Shown: in pieces, positions 1-4,996 of the stretch
Layout: each line of letters starts with the position of its first letter
Numbering within the stretch: position 1 is the first letter of the stretch
DNA from: Planctomycetaceae bacterium
GTDB lineage: Bacteria > Planctomycetota > Planctomycetia > Planctomycetales > Planctomycetaceae
Assembly (NCBI GenBank): GCA_015487825.1
Contig: WFOZ01000100.1
Location: 1-9,234, forward strand
Direction: 5' to 3'
Length of the DNA stretch: 9,234 nucleotides
Program-made: the position numbers and the translations under genes
Notes under the pieces: model-generated
The model's input: the letters and a program-made list of their open reading frames with translations, nothing else
What the model was told of the DNA's origin: nothing
The model's database searches: none

Positions 1-567
1 GGCTTCAGGAGTGACAATCAACGAGCGACTGGCCCCTGTACCTGTAATTGCGATGTCACTGTCCAGCACGAGAGCTTGATTATCTGAAGTCGCAATAACA
101 GTTAACAAGGATGCTGAAGTTTCAAGATCTCCAATCGTGAAAGTGACCGCTTCAGTAGCAATACCCACATCTGTGTTCTGGTCCATGAAACTTGTCAGCG
201 TAGGAGGCTGATTCGTATTTCCAGGTTCAGTGACAATGACAGTGATTGTACCGGTAGTTGTGGCTCCCTGGGAATCGATGATCGTATAACTAAAAACATC
301 ATTTCCGCTAAAACCAGCATCGGGAGTATAAACCCGTTTGTAAGATAACGGATTGTCTCCCATCATATTGTAAATACTGTTATACCATTCCTCAAAAGTG
401 CCGTACATCATCTGGCCGTTATTCAACCAGTCGTCCCAGATTGCCTGCGGAACATCCGGCTCCAATGCCACCGATCCACCTACTGGAGTGGCAATGCTTT
501 GGATGGAAAGAGCTTGTCCTTCTGGATCGGTATCGTTAGCCAGCAGAACTAGATCTACGCTCTCGCC
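1..567 (-). CDS. Cadherin-like tandem-repeat surface protein, fragment truncated by IS insertion
   Basis: The minus strand is open from the IS border to the left edge, and the gene continues outside the window. The translation begins [17 protein letters not shown], the typical start of a bacterial cadherin-like/Ig-fold repeat with its NDTDPEG calcium-binding-type loop. It continues through a second recognisable segment ([19 protein letters not shown], then [11 protein letters not shown]) and into the next repeat ([22 protein letters not shown]). A 30-40 residue Trp/Tyr/Met-rich insertion (around [14 protein letters not shown]) interrupts the first repeat. Proteins of this type are large, exported and probably adhesive or structural. 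No start codon or signal peptide is present. The frame meets a TAG inside the IS terminal repeat (580-582), so the upstream part has been lost and this remnant is probably not expressed normally. The repeat family is clear; the exact role is unknown. Confidence 0.8.
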
Positions 568-586
568 GGGTGCAGAACGCTATTTG
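568..586 (+). repeat. IS terminal inverted repeat (transposase 3' side)
   Basis: This 19-bp end matches the complement of 2342-2360 at 18 of 19 positions. Similarity stops sharply on both sides. In the truncated adhesin frame the repeat supplies a TAG stop at 580-582. Confidence 0.85.
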
Positions 587-600
587 TTTTTTTGTTGGAT

Positions 601-2088
601 TTATGGGCTGTGGGATTGGTAGTGGCGGAGCGATTTGCCCGGGCGGGTGCTGAGGTGCTTGTGCAATCGTGCATCGTCTGAGAGCAATGCCGCCCGGATT
701 TGCAGGATCGATTCCACCGGGTGATCCACGTCGGATTTTGTCGTCGCTGCATCATTTCGGTTCCAGAATTTTTCCGTTCCTTTCACGCGATAGTTGAATT
801 CCTTGACCAAGGATTCAATCATCGAACTGGTCGTTGGCAGACCCCCACAACGGTACTCGGGATACTTCATCCGTTCGCAATTGTTACGAAAGTAAGTCAA
901 TGTGGTTTGCACAATTTCACGAGAATCGTTTGCGACAAGCGGTCTGCTTTTCTGTTTCACTTCGCTTGATTCCTCTTCGGTTCCTGAACCTTCAACACGA
1001 GGCTGAGCCGCGAGCCAACTTTCCCATTCTTGAATCACTTCGCTTGCTTTGCCTTGCCAACAGCGAGTCGTCCACTCCACATAATGATTCCAGATTTCAG
1101 ACTCCGTTTGATGGATCGCTTTGGCGGCTTGGTGGACATATTCGACAACGTGCACAAAGTCGATAATCGGAACAAAGTCCGAAAACCACAATTTTTGTAT
1201 CGTCCAGTTATAAGCTTGACCATCTCCCAGAAAGGCTTGTCGTTTTGCTTCGTAAAAACGACGGTGCTGCGATTCAGCGGCGAGCATTTTTCCGAACTCG
1301 TTACTGGTGCGAAGCGTGGCAACGCACGTGCGAAACAGACGGGTGGGTCGCCACGATGGCGGAGTCATCCTTTTCTCAAGAATCGATTTACCCTCTACAT
1401 TTATAGGGGGATTGTCCGATTCCTGCGGGTTCGACAGTTCTTGTGAATGCGATTCGCAGATCGATTCCACTTGTTTTTTACTGGCAAAGCAGCCAGGCAA
1501 TTCGGGGTGAGGATCTTGCTCGAATGTTTCGCCGCTCATGCGCATCAAGCAACCGATTTTCGTTTCCTTCCAACACTCATTGTGTACGCCAGTGCCTTGT
1601 CCTTGCTGGCGAGTTTGAAGACGCCCCCCATCAATCGCCACACAAGCCAATTCAACCGGAACGCCTGGTTTTGGTTTTAGTTTGCGCGTTCGATATTGTT
1701 CCGTTTTATCATCGCGAGCCTCTCGCAATTCGTTGCCGATTTCATTCGTGATGCGTTGCACTTGCATGTGACTGATTTCAAAACCAGCCAACTGCTTCAA
1801 CATTTTGGCTCCCAATAGAAACGACTTCAGTTCGCCCCCTGCGGTTACCACTTTTTCAAGAATCGACGGACTATAGTTGTGCGCATCAATCCCCAAGGCA
1901 ACACGCTGAGGGAAAAAAAGACCGCCGACATTTTTGGCAGTAACACTTTGCTTCAGACCAGGAAACTTTTGCTCCCTGAGCCTGCATTGTCCGCTGCTGC
2001 GAATTGAGTTTGCAACTCGCCCCGCATTGCGGACAGGCTTGCTCGGTTTGCAAGTTTTCGGCCTGCTTACCGAGTGCTTCGCGGGCAA
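601..2088 (-). CDS. IS transposase, catalytic frame (ORF B)
   Basis: The open frame is 495 codons, but its first 59 or so merely overprint ORF A. Real homology begins at the FFPQRVALGID block (residues 58-68, near 1910). A DDE nuclease fold can be followed: first Asp in VAIDGGRL (D153), second in FLGDGQAYNW (D289), then IIDFVHVVEYVHQA, and the Glu in PTTSSMIESLVKEF (E425). The C-terminus (FWNR, then ILQIRAALLSDD and RPG) looks complete, stopping about 15 bp inside the left inverted repeat. The protein cuts and joins DNA at the IS ends. With ORF A it would make a transposase of about 555 residues. Whether the frame break is programmed or a disabling mutation cannot be told from one copy. Confidence 0.78.
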   Translation of the reverse strand: MPAKHSVSRPKTCKPSKPVRNAGRVANSIRSSGQCRLREQKFPGLKQSVTAKNVGGLFFPQRVALGIDAHNYSPSILEKVVTAGGELKSFLLGAKMLKQLAGFEISHMQVQRITNEIGNELREARDDKTEQYRTRKLKPKPGVPVELACVAIDGGRLQTRQQGQGTGVHNECWKETKIGCLMRMSGETFEQDPHPELPGCFASKKQVESICESHSQELSNPQESDNPPINVEGKSILEKRMTPPSWRPTRLFRTCVATLRTSNEFGKMLAAESQHRRFYEAKRQAFLGDGQAYNWTIQKLWFSDFVPIIDFVHVVEYVHQAAKAIHQTESEIWNHYVEWTTRCWQGKASEVIQEWESWLAAQPRVEGSGTEEESSEVKQKSRPLVANDSREIVQTTLTYFRNNCERMKYPEYRCGGLPTTSSMIESLVKEFNYRVKGTEKFWNRNDAATTKSDVDHPVESILQIRAALLSDDARLHKHLSTRPGKSLRHYQSHSP

Positions 2089-2269
2089 CCCCTTCGATCA
2101 GTCCTTCGCCTGCGGCCACCCAGACATCTTCCATGTTGGTGAAGGAAACGTCCAAGCCAGGGCCTTCGGGGCCGAAAGCTTCTTCGCTGATAATTTTTCC
2201 CCACTGCCGGGCAAGATCTTTGATTTTCCCCAAATCCTGATCAGACAATTGCATCCTTGCATCCCCCAT
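1886..2269 (-). CDS. IS transposase, N-terminal frame (ORF A)
   Basis: This 127-codon frame encodes the N-terminal part of the transposase. Residues 1-75 are a helical segment. Residues 79-114 form a zinc-ribbon-like region with CPQC (79-82), C86 and the cysteines of CYCQKC (109-114). Residues 117-120 (SFFP) begin the conserved block that in relatives runs on as FFPQRVALGID. The frame then ends seven residues later in a tail (SACCLGD) that does not fit the family. The rest of the protein is in the next frame, so ORF A alone would be a DNA-binding fragment, unless a +1 shift at 1910-1912 yields a protein of about 555 residues. No convincing ribosome binding site precedes the ATG at 2269; the ATG at codon 6 is an alternative start. 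Confidence 0.75.
   Translation of the reverse strand: MGDARMQLSDQDLGKIKDLARQWGKIISEEAFGPEGPGLDVSFTNMEDVWVAAGEGLIEGVAREALGKQAENLQTEQACPQCGASCKLNSQQRTMQAQGAKVSWSEAKCYCQKCRRSFFPSACCLGD
1909..1921 (-). other. Frame junction in transposase: T7-CCC-T slippery site
   Basis: Read on the minus strand the site is tctttttttccct. ORF A reads TCT TTT TTT CCC TCA, and ORF B continues CCT CAG. Moving one base forward at CCC-T (proline tRNA re-pairing from CCC to CCU), or losing one U in the U7 run, joins the two halves as SFFP-QRVALGID, matching the expected protein. CCC-U is a known kind of +1 slip site, and homopolymer runs also allow transcriptional slippage. A plain indel in a dead copy is equally possible. 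Confidence 0.5.
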
Positions 2270-2341
2270 GAGTTATTAGAGTTACGTCAAAACAAGCCCC
2301 CCATTTCTACCTGCTCATTCTACAAAACTACCTCCATCTCG

Positions 2342-2360
2342 CAAATAGTGTTCTGCACCC
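2342..2360 (-). repeat. IS terminal inverted repeat (transposase 5' side)
   Basis: This is the partner of the repeat at 568-586. It lies 72 bp upstream of the first transposase ORF, so the space between them probably holds the transposase promoter. Beyond it, from 2361, the DNA is unrelated to the adhesin on the other side. Confidence 0.85.
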
Positions 2361-2471
2361 CAATCAAACTCGCGTTTTCGATTCCCATGGACACAAACAA
2401 GGCGATTGATTAGATTTCGCTCGCATTTAATCGACAAGTTACAACTCTCAACCAAACCAGGATTCTGAATT

Positions 2472-3218
2472 ATGTTACCCGACAGCCTGTCTTTTCGCCG
2501 AATACTACTTCTTATCGCGTTTGCATTGGTGACGACAACTACTGTGGCTCAAGAGAAACTCAAGCCTCTTTCGCCTGCAAAGATCGAAATCGATGAAGAC
2601 ATTCTCGCAACTTTTATCGATAAACCGTGCTATCATTTTGAGGCAGCGAGAGAAAGCTTTGTGACTGGTAAAGCCAAGCAGGCTGCCAAACATTTACGTG
2701 ATGCTGTTTCTTATTTACGTCTGGAAGCTGCTCGGGCAACTCCAGACGGGAAAGCAGCTCTGGACGCATCGATTGCAGAACTCAGGCGACTTGCAGATTC
2801 CGTTGAAGCCAATCGTGTCAAGGCGGTCCTCATATTGGAGCGGGCTTTTTCCCGTGCGCATTATGCGTTGGCCGGCCACCATTGTATTAAAAGTAATCAT
2901 CGCTGTTGTCAGGTTGTAACATTTCAGGATAAGCAGGAAATGGTTCGTACCGGTCGAGACCTCAAAGCTGCGACATTTCACTTTGAGAAGGGATCACAAT
3001 GGGCCAGCGGTAAACTGGATGAGAAGACAGTGAAACTGCTTGAAGAGGCGAAACTTACCGCAAATCAGTTAATTCAGCAAAACCGTGGTTCACAACGTAA
3101 AGTACGGAAAAACATCCATGCAATACACGATAAACTGGAAAACATCACGGGTCTGAAGTTCAAAATTGCTCCCCCCATGATTGCTGAAGATAATGCCGCT
3201 CCCTCGCTTTTCAAATAA
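2472..3218 (+). CDS. Exported helical protein of unknown function with His/Cys cluster
   Basis: I do not recognise the family of this 248-residue protein. The start at 2472 is supported by AGGA (2459-2462) nine bases upstream and by an immediate Sec signal peptide (basic FRR, hydrophobic ILLLIAFALV, likely cleavage near TVA|QEK at about residue 26). The mature part is strongly helical and charged, with heptad-like stretches at about 54-128 and 155-225. A compact His/Cys patch lies at 129-146 (H130, H136, H137, C138, H143, C145, C146), and C53/H55 near the mature N-terminus could complete a metal site. It lies just outside the IS and upstream of the Cys-rich gene, with 347 bp and a palindrome pair between them, so an operon is unlikely. 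A periplasmic metal-binding role is a guess from composition and context. Confidence 0.75.
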   Translation: MLPDSLSFRRILLLIAFALVTTTTVAQEKLKPLSPAKIEIDEDILATFIDKPCYHFEAARESFVTGKAKQAAKHLRDAVSYLRLEAARATPDGKAALDASIAELRRLADSVEANRVKAVLILERAFSRAHYALAGHHCIKSNHRCCQVVTFQDKQEMVRTGRDLKAATFHFEKGSQWASGKLDEKTVKLLEEAKLTANQLIQQNRGSQRKVRKNIHAIHDKLENITGLKFKIAPPMIAEDNAAPSLFK

Positions 3219-3269
3219 GTTCTGTAACTATTCAGCAATGTTTGGTTATTGCAGAAATTCAGGGTGTTT

Positions 3270-3347
3270 GTAGGGTCCGCTATTGCGGACCACCGCAGAA
3301 ACAGGAGGATCCACCTCTCATCGTGGTCCGCGGGTAGCGGACCCTAC
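3270..3347. repeat. REP/BIME-like pair of inverted palindromes
   Basis: The left arm (3270-3293, starting gtagggtccgc) and right arm (3323-3347, ending gcggaccctac) are inverted copies differing only in the central two or three bases, separated by 29 nt. Each arm is itself a hairpin: ggtccgc-tatt-gcggacc on the left and ggtccgc-gggta-gcggacc on the right. A partial further copy lies at 9039-9060. The structure may also help terminate or stabilise the transcript of the preceding gene. Confidence 0.85.
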
Positions 3348-3490
3348 GCCAACGCTGAATCGTTACTTCTGGGGGCATCTTGTGCGGAATTTCTCTGGGC
3401 ATTCCAACCTTTCCGATGACAATCTGCCCCCAGCCACATTCCGAAATAACGGTAAAATAAAGGTTTCTGCAAAATTTCTGTTTTCAGAAC

Positions 3491-3563
3491 CAACCGATTC
3501 TGTCGATAACAAAACTTGTATGGCAAAAATTCTCTTTGCTGATATTGGTTGAGGAATCGGTTG
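3491..3563 (+). promoter_or_regulatory. Inverted repeat covering the ribosome binding site of the Cys-rich gene
   Basis: The ten bases caaccgattc (3491-3500) are perfectly complementary to gaatcggttg (3554-3563). The second arm overlaps the 3' half of the Shine-Dalgarno sequence gaggaa (3551-3556) and fills the spacer up to the ATG at 3566. In the mRNA this helix, with a 53-nt loop, would hide the ribosome binding site. Regulation of translation is an inference; no known riboswitch fold is recognised. Confidence 0.4.
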
Positions 3564-3565
3564 TA

Positions 3566-3994
3566 ATGCGAAAAAATCGTATGAAAATCAGGCTGATGAT
3601 GCTTTGGGTTGCAGTCATTGCGATTCCATTGCAAAGCGTCAGTGCGTCTTCATGCGGTTGCTTTACGGCCTTGTCGTGTAACTCCATTCAAGATTGCTGT
3701 TCTGGAAATTCGACTTGTTGCTGCAATGGTGAAGGAGCATCCTGCTGCGATTCAAACCAGAGTTGCCAGTGTGGAAGCCAATGCCATTGTTGCGATCAAC
3801 AGCGGGAAATTCCCGTTGTTCCTTTCAGTGAATCAAGAATTATTCAATCGGATTTGATGGAGCTTGCTTATAGTTCCTTCCTTCTCAGTACAGAGACTCA
3901 TTGCACCGAGCGAGCCTTTCCTGCATCGCATACTCTCGGAATTGCCTCTTCTTCACTGGCGGTTTGTATTGCTTTGAATTGCTTTCGATTGTAG
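3566..3994 (+). CDS. Exported cysteine-rich protein, putative metal-binding
   Basis: The start at 3566 follows gaggaa (3551-3556) by nine bases and gives a 142-residue protein; an in-frame TTG at 3536 and an ATG at 3581 lack such a site. Residues 1-28 are a classic signal peptide (basic MRKNRMKIR, hydrophobic core LMMLWVAVIAI, cleavage near SVSA). The mature N-terminus has 15 Cys in 47 residues (C30-C76) in CGC, CC, CCC, CC, CQC and CHCC groups, resembling a metallothionein in density though not in any pattern I know. Three more Cys (113, 134, 139) lie in the C-terminal half, which ends in a hydrophobic stretch with VCIALNCF. It is followed by a small CxxC lipoprotein and the Cu(+) ATPase gene, suggesting soft-metal (copper) sequestration outside the cytoplasm, or a disulfide-bonded scaffold. 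Family unknown. Confidence 0.75.
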   Translation: MRKNRMKIRLMMLWVAVIAIPLQSVSASSCGCFTALSCNSIQDCCSGNSTCCCNGEGASCCDSNQSCQCGSQCHCCDQQREIPVVPFSESRIIQSDLMELAYSSFLLSTETHCTERAFPASHTLGIASSSLAVCIALNCFRL

Positions 3995-4062
3995 CAGTTT
4001 GTAGACGAAATGTGCTTTTGATCATTTCGTGCCTATGCTGTTTTATGTCGACTCTCTTTACA

Positions 4063-4087
4063 ATATATATATATATATATATATATA
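4063..4087. repeat. (AT)12 dinucleotide tract
   Basis: Twelve uninterrupted AT units plus a final A lie 75 bp upstream of the lipoprotein start. Simple dinucleotide tracts of this length are uncommon in bacteria and prone to slippage. The tract is self-complementary and easily melted, and lies where promoter elements would be expected. No clear -35/-10 pair could be assigned around it. Confidence 0.9.
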
Positions 4088-4162
4088 GTTGAAGAGATTC
4101 TGTTTTGACCCTGAAAGCAATTATGCAAAGCTGAATAACGGGCTTTGTTTCGGAGATATATC

Positions 4163-4474
4163 ATGTCGTTTAATGTTCGCTCTCTCGTTCTGGTTACAGT
4201 TTTTGGAACTCTGTTTGGCGGCACCCTGGTTGGTTGCCAGACAAGCCAGGGGAGTCGGTTTGGTGCAGGAAAGCAGGAATCGATTCAACCATTCGCTTCG
4301 CAAACTCCAGCAATGGCGTCACAAGCACACGACTCCAGTGCTCATAATCATACCTCACCTCAACAGATCCCGGTCATGCAGTCACCTTCAGTGCAGACTG
4401 CCGGTCTTTCTCCTGCTCCTGCAGTTCGCTCTTTTTCTGGAGGTGGTTCCGGACAGTGCTCGAGTTGTAAATAG
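4163..4474 (+). CDS. Small predicted lipoprotein with C-terminal CxxC
   Basis: The start at 4163 is preceded by GGAG (4152-4155) at seven bases; an in-frame TTG at 4145 is rejected. The 103-residue product has a lipoprotein signal: a hydrophobic stretch at about residues 8-23 followed by the lipobox LVGC, so C25 would be lipidated and anchored in a membrane. The rest is Ser/Gln/Pro/Ala-rich and probably disordered, with a His-containing stretch (AHDSSAHNH) and a Gly-rich end closing in QCSSCK. That CxxC two residues from the terminus is the only obvious functional site and could bind metal or exchange thiols. It lies between the Cys-rich gene and copA, has a strong terminator right behind it, and so is probably its own or the last unit of a short operon. 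Family not recognised. Confidence 0.72.
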   Translation: MSFNVRSLVLVTVFGTLFGGTLVGCQTSQGSRFGAGKQESIQPFASQTPAMASQAHDSSAHNHTSPQQIPVMQSPSVQTAGLSPAPAVRSFSGGGSGQCSSCK

Positions 4475-4504
4475 TGGTCAGTATGAGCTCGAGAAAACGA
4501 TCCG

Positions 4505-4537
4505 AAAAGTCGCCGGGTTAAACCGGCGACCTTTTTG
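4505..4537 (+). terminator. Rho-independent terminator after the lipoprotein gene
   Basis: A perfect 8-bp GC-rich stem (gtcgccgg/ccggcgac) with a six-base loop spans 4509-4530. It is followed by CTTTTTG and preceded by AAAA, so it could work on both strands. It lies 34 bp after the lipoprotein stop codon. Confidence 0.85.
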
Positions 4538-4568
4538 TTATCTTTTACGTTTTATCAGCTGTTTATTC

Positions 4569-4598
4569 CTCGTTCCCAAACTCCTGCCTGGGAACGAG
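4569..4598. repeat. Dispersed palindrome, CTCGTTCCCA type
   Basis: Perfect 10-bp arms, ctcgttccca and tgggaacgag, enclose a ten-base loop. From memory, similar palindromes are scattered between genes in planctomycetes and some other bacteria. Only one copy is present here, so the dispersed nature is recalled, not shown. Confidence 0.7.
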
Positions 4599-4667
4599 TT
4601 GATCCTGGCGCTGTCCAGTTAGTCATCTGGAAAATGAAGAAACTCGGGTTTTGAATCATCTAATCAA

Positions 4668-4696
4668 TGAATATCGTGAGCGAATGTCTCTATAAT
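4668..4696 (+). promoter_or_regulatory. Candidate sigma-70-type promoter
   Basis: A perfect TATAAT (4691-4696) is preceded at a 17-bp spacing by TGAATA (4668-4673), a weak -35. Transcription would begin near 4703 and run into the inverted repeat at 4724-4845 and then copA. Chance occurrence is possible. Confidence 0.35.
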
Positions 4697-4723
4697 GCAC
4701 GATGTTCGCACGTTCTGCGTCAT

Positions 4724-4845
4724 CACGACTTTCACTTATACTTCGTTTGACTGCAAGCCGAGGGCGACGTTTTACTCTTGTGTAAAGCACGCCTTTTTAC
4801 ACAGTCGCCTTCGGCTTGCCGTTAAACGAAGAAAGTGAACTCGTG
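4724..4845. repeat. 122-nt nested inverted repeat
   Basis: Paired segments from outside in are cacga/tcgtg, ttcactt/aagtgaa, cttcgttt/aaacgaag and gcaagccga.ggcgac/gtcgcc.tcggcttgc, broken only by short mismatched loops. In the centre gtgtaaa (4780-4786) pairs with tttacac (4796-4802). No T-run follows the 3' arm, so it is not a standard terminator. It could be a MITE-like dispersed element, a structured leader RNA for copA or a separate small RNA. Confidence 0.75.
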
Positions 4846-4924
4846 CGTTACACTCTGGCCATGATAGATTTAGAGTCTCCCAATATCGAAGTGTGTTGTT
4901 TGATGAAAAATCAATTACCTCTCT

Positions 4925-4951
4925 CTGGTAGTTGCATACCAGCCACGCTGG
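4925..4951 (+). promoter_or_regulatory. Overlapping dyads upstream of copA, possible operator
   Basis: Two perfect dyads share bases: ctggta(6 nt)taccag at 4925-4942 and ccagc(cac)gctgg at 4939-4951. They lie 46-72 bp before the copA ATG, overlapping a possible promoter (TTGCAT at 4932-4937, TATTTC at 4954-4959, 16-bp spacing). They could be a repressor or MerR-type activator site or an RNA switch between two hairpins. They do not match a copper-regulator operator that I can name. Confidence 0.35.
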
Positions 4952-4996
4952 AATATTTCTGCTTATATTTTGCTGCCTGATTAGAAGGAATCAAGC

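Larger units (their letters stand above)
568..2360 (-). mobile_element. Insertion sequence, ISKra4-like, 1793 bp
   Basis: The element is bounded by 19-bp inverted repeats with one mismatch, gggtgcagaacgctatttg on the left and its complement with an A on the right. It encloses a two-frame DDE transposase that fills almost the whole element. The left border falls exactly where the host frame changes from cadherin-like coding sequence to IS sequence. No direct target duplication is seen: tctcgcc flanks the left end and caatcaa the right. The family call rests on the transposase layout (N-terminal zinc-finger segment with a CPxCG motif, FFP...LGxD...YSP block, spaced D, D and E) and on size. It is from memory of the family and has not been tested by a search. 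Confidence 0.82.
3219..3565. other. Intergenic region with REP-like pair and structured leader
   Basis: No convincing gene lies here. The region holds the dispersed palindrome pair at 3270-3347, an AT-richer stretch likely to contain the promoter of the Cys-rich gene (no box is strong enough to name), a short hairpin near 3476-3489 (ttctg...cagaa), and the long-range inverted repeat at 3491-3563. Open frames crossing it have no coding character. Confidence 0.55.
4475..4996. other. Intergenic region upstream of copA
   Basis: No gene is supported here. In order it holds the lipoprotein terminator, a CTCGTTCCCA dispersed palindrome, a TATAAT promoter candidate, a 122-nt nested inverted repeat, overlapping small dyads, and the copA ribosome binding site (AAGGA at 4985-4989, seven bases before ATG). 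If transcription of copA starts at the TATAAT, the leader would be about 290 nt and contain the large hairpin. Confidence 0.6.

Noticed and set aside
1030..1446. Plus-strand open frame of 138 codons inside the IS
   Set aside because: It is antisense to the transposase catalytic frame, which has clear DDE motifs; this frame shows no motif or ribosome binding site.
1934..2413. Plus-strand open frame of 159 codons across the IS right end
   Set aside because: It is antisense to transposase ORF A and runs through the terminal repeat into unrelated DNA; no coding character.
2361..2471. Continuation of the adhesin gene beyond the IS on the minus strand
   Set aside because: One frame is open for about 36 codons, but its translation has no cadherin-like features and it stops soon after entering the gene at 2472.
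3270..3347. CRISPR repeat-spacer unit
   Set aside because: There are only two arms, in inverted not direct orientation, and no further regular units or cas genes.
3283..3552. Plus-strand open frame of 89 codons
   Set aside because: It runs through the REP-like palindromes and the leader of the next gene, with no start signal and no recognisable protein.
4089..4137. Promoter for the lipoprotein gene (TTGACC at 4105-4110 with a downstream AT-rich box)
   Set aside because: The nearest acceptable -10-like hexamer is about 21 bp away, too far for a standard sigma-70 promoter.
4724..4845. Intrinsic terminator
   Set aside because: The structure is strong but no T-run follows either end, and no gene lies immediately upstream of it on either strand.
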